Below, piece by piece: positions 5,994 to 6,632 of a DNA stretch of 6,632 nucleotides. The notes under the pieces are model-generated. The model did not search any database and was not told where the DNA came from. It was given only the letters and a program-made list of their open reading frames with translations. How positions within the stretch are numbered: the first letter of the stretch is position 1; the number at the start of each line of letters is the position of its first letter. The stretch is taken from the NCBI GenBank assembly GCA_016929985.1, contig JAFGIH010000692.1, forward strand, positions 1-6,632, written 5' to 3'. This DNA comes from Thermoleophilia bacterium (GTDB lineage Bacteria; Actinomycetota; Thermoleophilia; RBG-16-64-13). Both the position numbers and the translations under genes were made by a program.

Positions 5994-6632
5994 CTATGGT
6001 CCGATGACCGTGATCTGCAGCTCTGCCATCACGATGTCCGGGTCATCCCAGCCCTTCTGCTCGGCCATTTGGAGGAAAGCACGCCGGTACAGAAGGCTCA
6101 CGCGCACCGAGACGGGACCGAGAGACGGAGCCGCGAAGGCATAAGAGGTGGTGTCCGAGGCGAACGCCGCCAACCTCGTGTCGCTCACTATCACCGTGGG
6201 GTTCCAGTAGGCGCCGCTGGGCTCGATCCCGGTCCAGGGCTCCCGGAGGATCTTCGCGTATGCCGTCCCGGCCAGCCCCGCGTATCTCCCTTCATCCGCG
6301 TCTGCCCCGACTCCGGCCCACTCCGGCAATACGGGACCATCCACGTGCTTGAGTAACTCCCCGCCGGGACCTGTTGCCTCGACCACCAGAAGGACCTGGC
6401 GCAGCGGGCTGTCGGTGGGCACGTGGTGCCCGGTCTTGTCGTTCGTCACCGTGGCGGTCACGTCGATGCGACCCTCGGCCCAGGCAGCCTTCACGTCCAA
6501 GCTCAGCGCCTCCCTCAGCAGCGCCACGTCCGCGGCCCCCGGCATGAGGTGACTCACCACAGTGGCCGGGTCGCGCTGATTGCCACCCACCTCGGCCCGG
6601 GCGATCAGGGTCGCGCCGGTACTGGGCATATG
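5994..6632 (-). CDS. C-terminal part of a probable multiheme c-type cytochrome (cut by right edge)
   Basis: The reading frame is open to the window edge, and the first whole codons are His-Met-Pro-Ser. CXXCH followed by MP is common in multiheme cytochromes, so the edge probably falls inside the last heme motif and the ATG at 6629 is an internal Met, not the start. The visible 212 residues contain no cysteine and match the beta-rich C-terminal domain seen in such cytochromes: SHLMPGA, then VTNDKTGHHVPTDSPLRQVLLVVEA, YWNPTVIVSDTRLAAF, GPVSVRVSLLYRRAF and AEQKGWDDPDIVMAE. His27 (counted from the Met at 6629) could be a distal heme ligand. The number of hemes and the enzyme type cannot be told from here. 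It lies directly upstream of the SLH protein (15 bp) and in the same operon as its likely maturation genes. Confidence 0.72.
   Translation of the reverse strand, partial: HMPSTGATLIARAEVGGNQRDPATVVSHLMPGAADVALLREALSLDVKAAWAEGRIDVTATVTNDKTGHHVPTDSPLRQVLLVVEATGPGGELLKHVDGPVLPEWAGVGADADEGRYAGLAGTAYAKILREPWTGIEPSGAYWNPTVIVSDTRLAAFASDTTSYAFAAPSLGPVSVRVSLLYRRAFLQMAEQKGWDDPDIVMAELQITVIGP

Noticed and set aside
5058..6356. 432-codon open frame on the plus strand
   Set aside because: It runs antisense across two minus-strand genes, including their junction, and has no recognisable motif.

Overview
All genes supported in this 6.6 kb window lie on the minus strand, so the window reads right to left as one polycistronic block. 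In order of transcription it holds: (1) the C-terminal domain of what is very probably a multiheme c-type cytochrome, cut by the right edge (5994-6632); (2) a large secreted protein with 13 Asp-box (BNR/sortilin-type) beta-propeller repeats and three C-terminal SLH domains (3138-5978); (3) ccmE, carrying the variant CXXXY heme-binding motif (2679-3092); (4) ccmF, the cytochrome c heme lyase (748-2682); (5) ccmA, an ABC ATPase (12-743); and (6) the first codons of a next gene, probably ccmB (1-15). Gaps are very short: 15 bp, about 45 bp, a GTGA overlap, 4 bp, and another GTGA overlap. I see no internal promoter or terminator.

How the genes fit together: CcmE, CcmF and CcmA belong to cytochrome c maturation System I, which exports, carries and covalently attaches heme to CXXCH motifs outside the cytoplasmic membrane. 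The upstream gene appears to encode a substrate of this machinery, a multiheme cytochrome. Between them sits a surface protein that SLH domains would anchor to the secondary cell-wall polymer or S-layer. The simplest reading is a transcription unit for making and displaying respiratory cytochromes at the surface, possibly for extracellular electron transfer. That role for the propeller protein is inference.

Organism: GC content is high (roughly 60-65% by eye). The SLH anchoring together with a CXXXY-type CcmE points away from a typical proteobacterium. It suggests a monoderm or deep-branching anaerobe such as a Coriobacteriia-related actinobacterium, a high-GC Firmicute, or a Chloroflexi-like lineage. 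The sequence alone does not settle which.

The points most worth a second look are the SLH/Asp-box propeller placed between a cytochrome and its maturation genes, the CXXXY CcmE, and a Gly-to-Ser change in the CcmA Walker A loop. Long open frames on the plus strand and in other minus frames are GC-driven shadows and are not annotated. No stretch over 300 bases lacks a gene.
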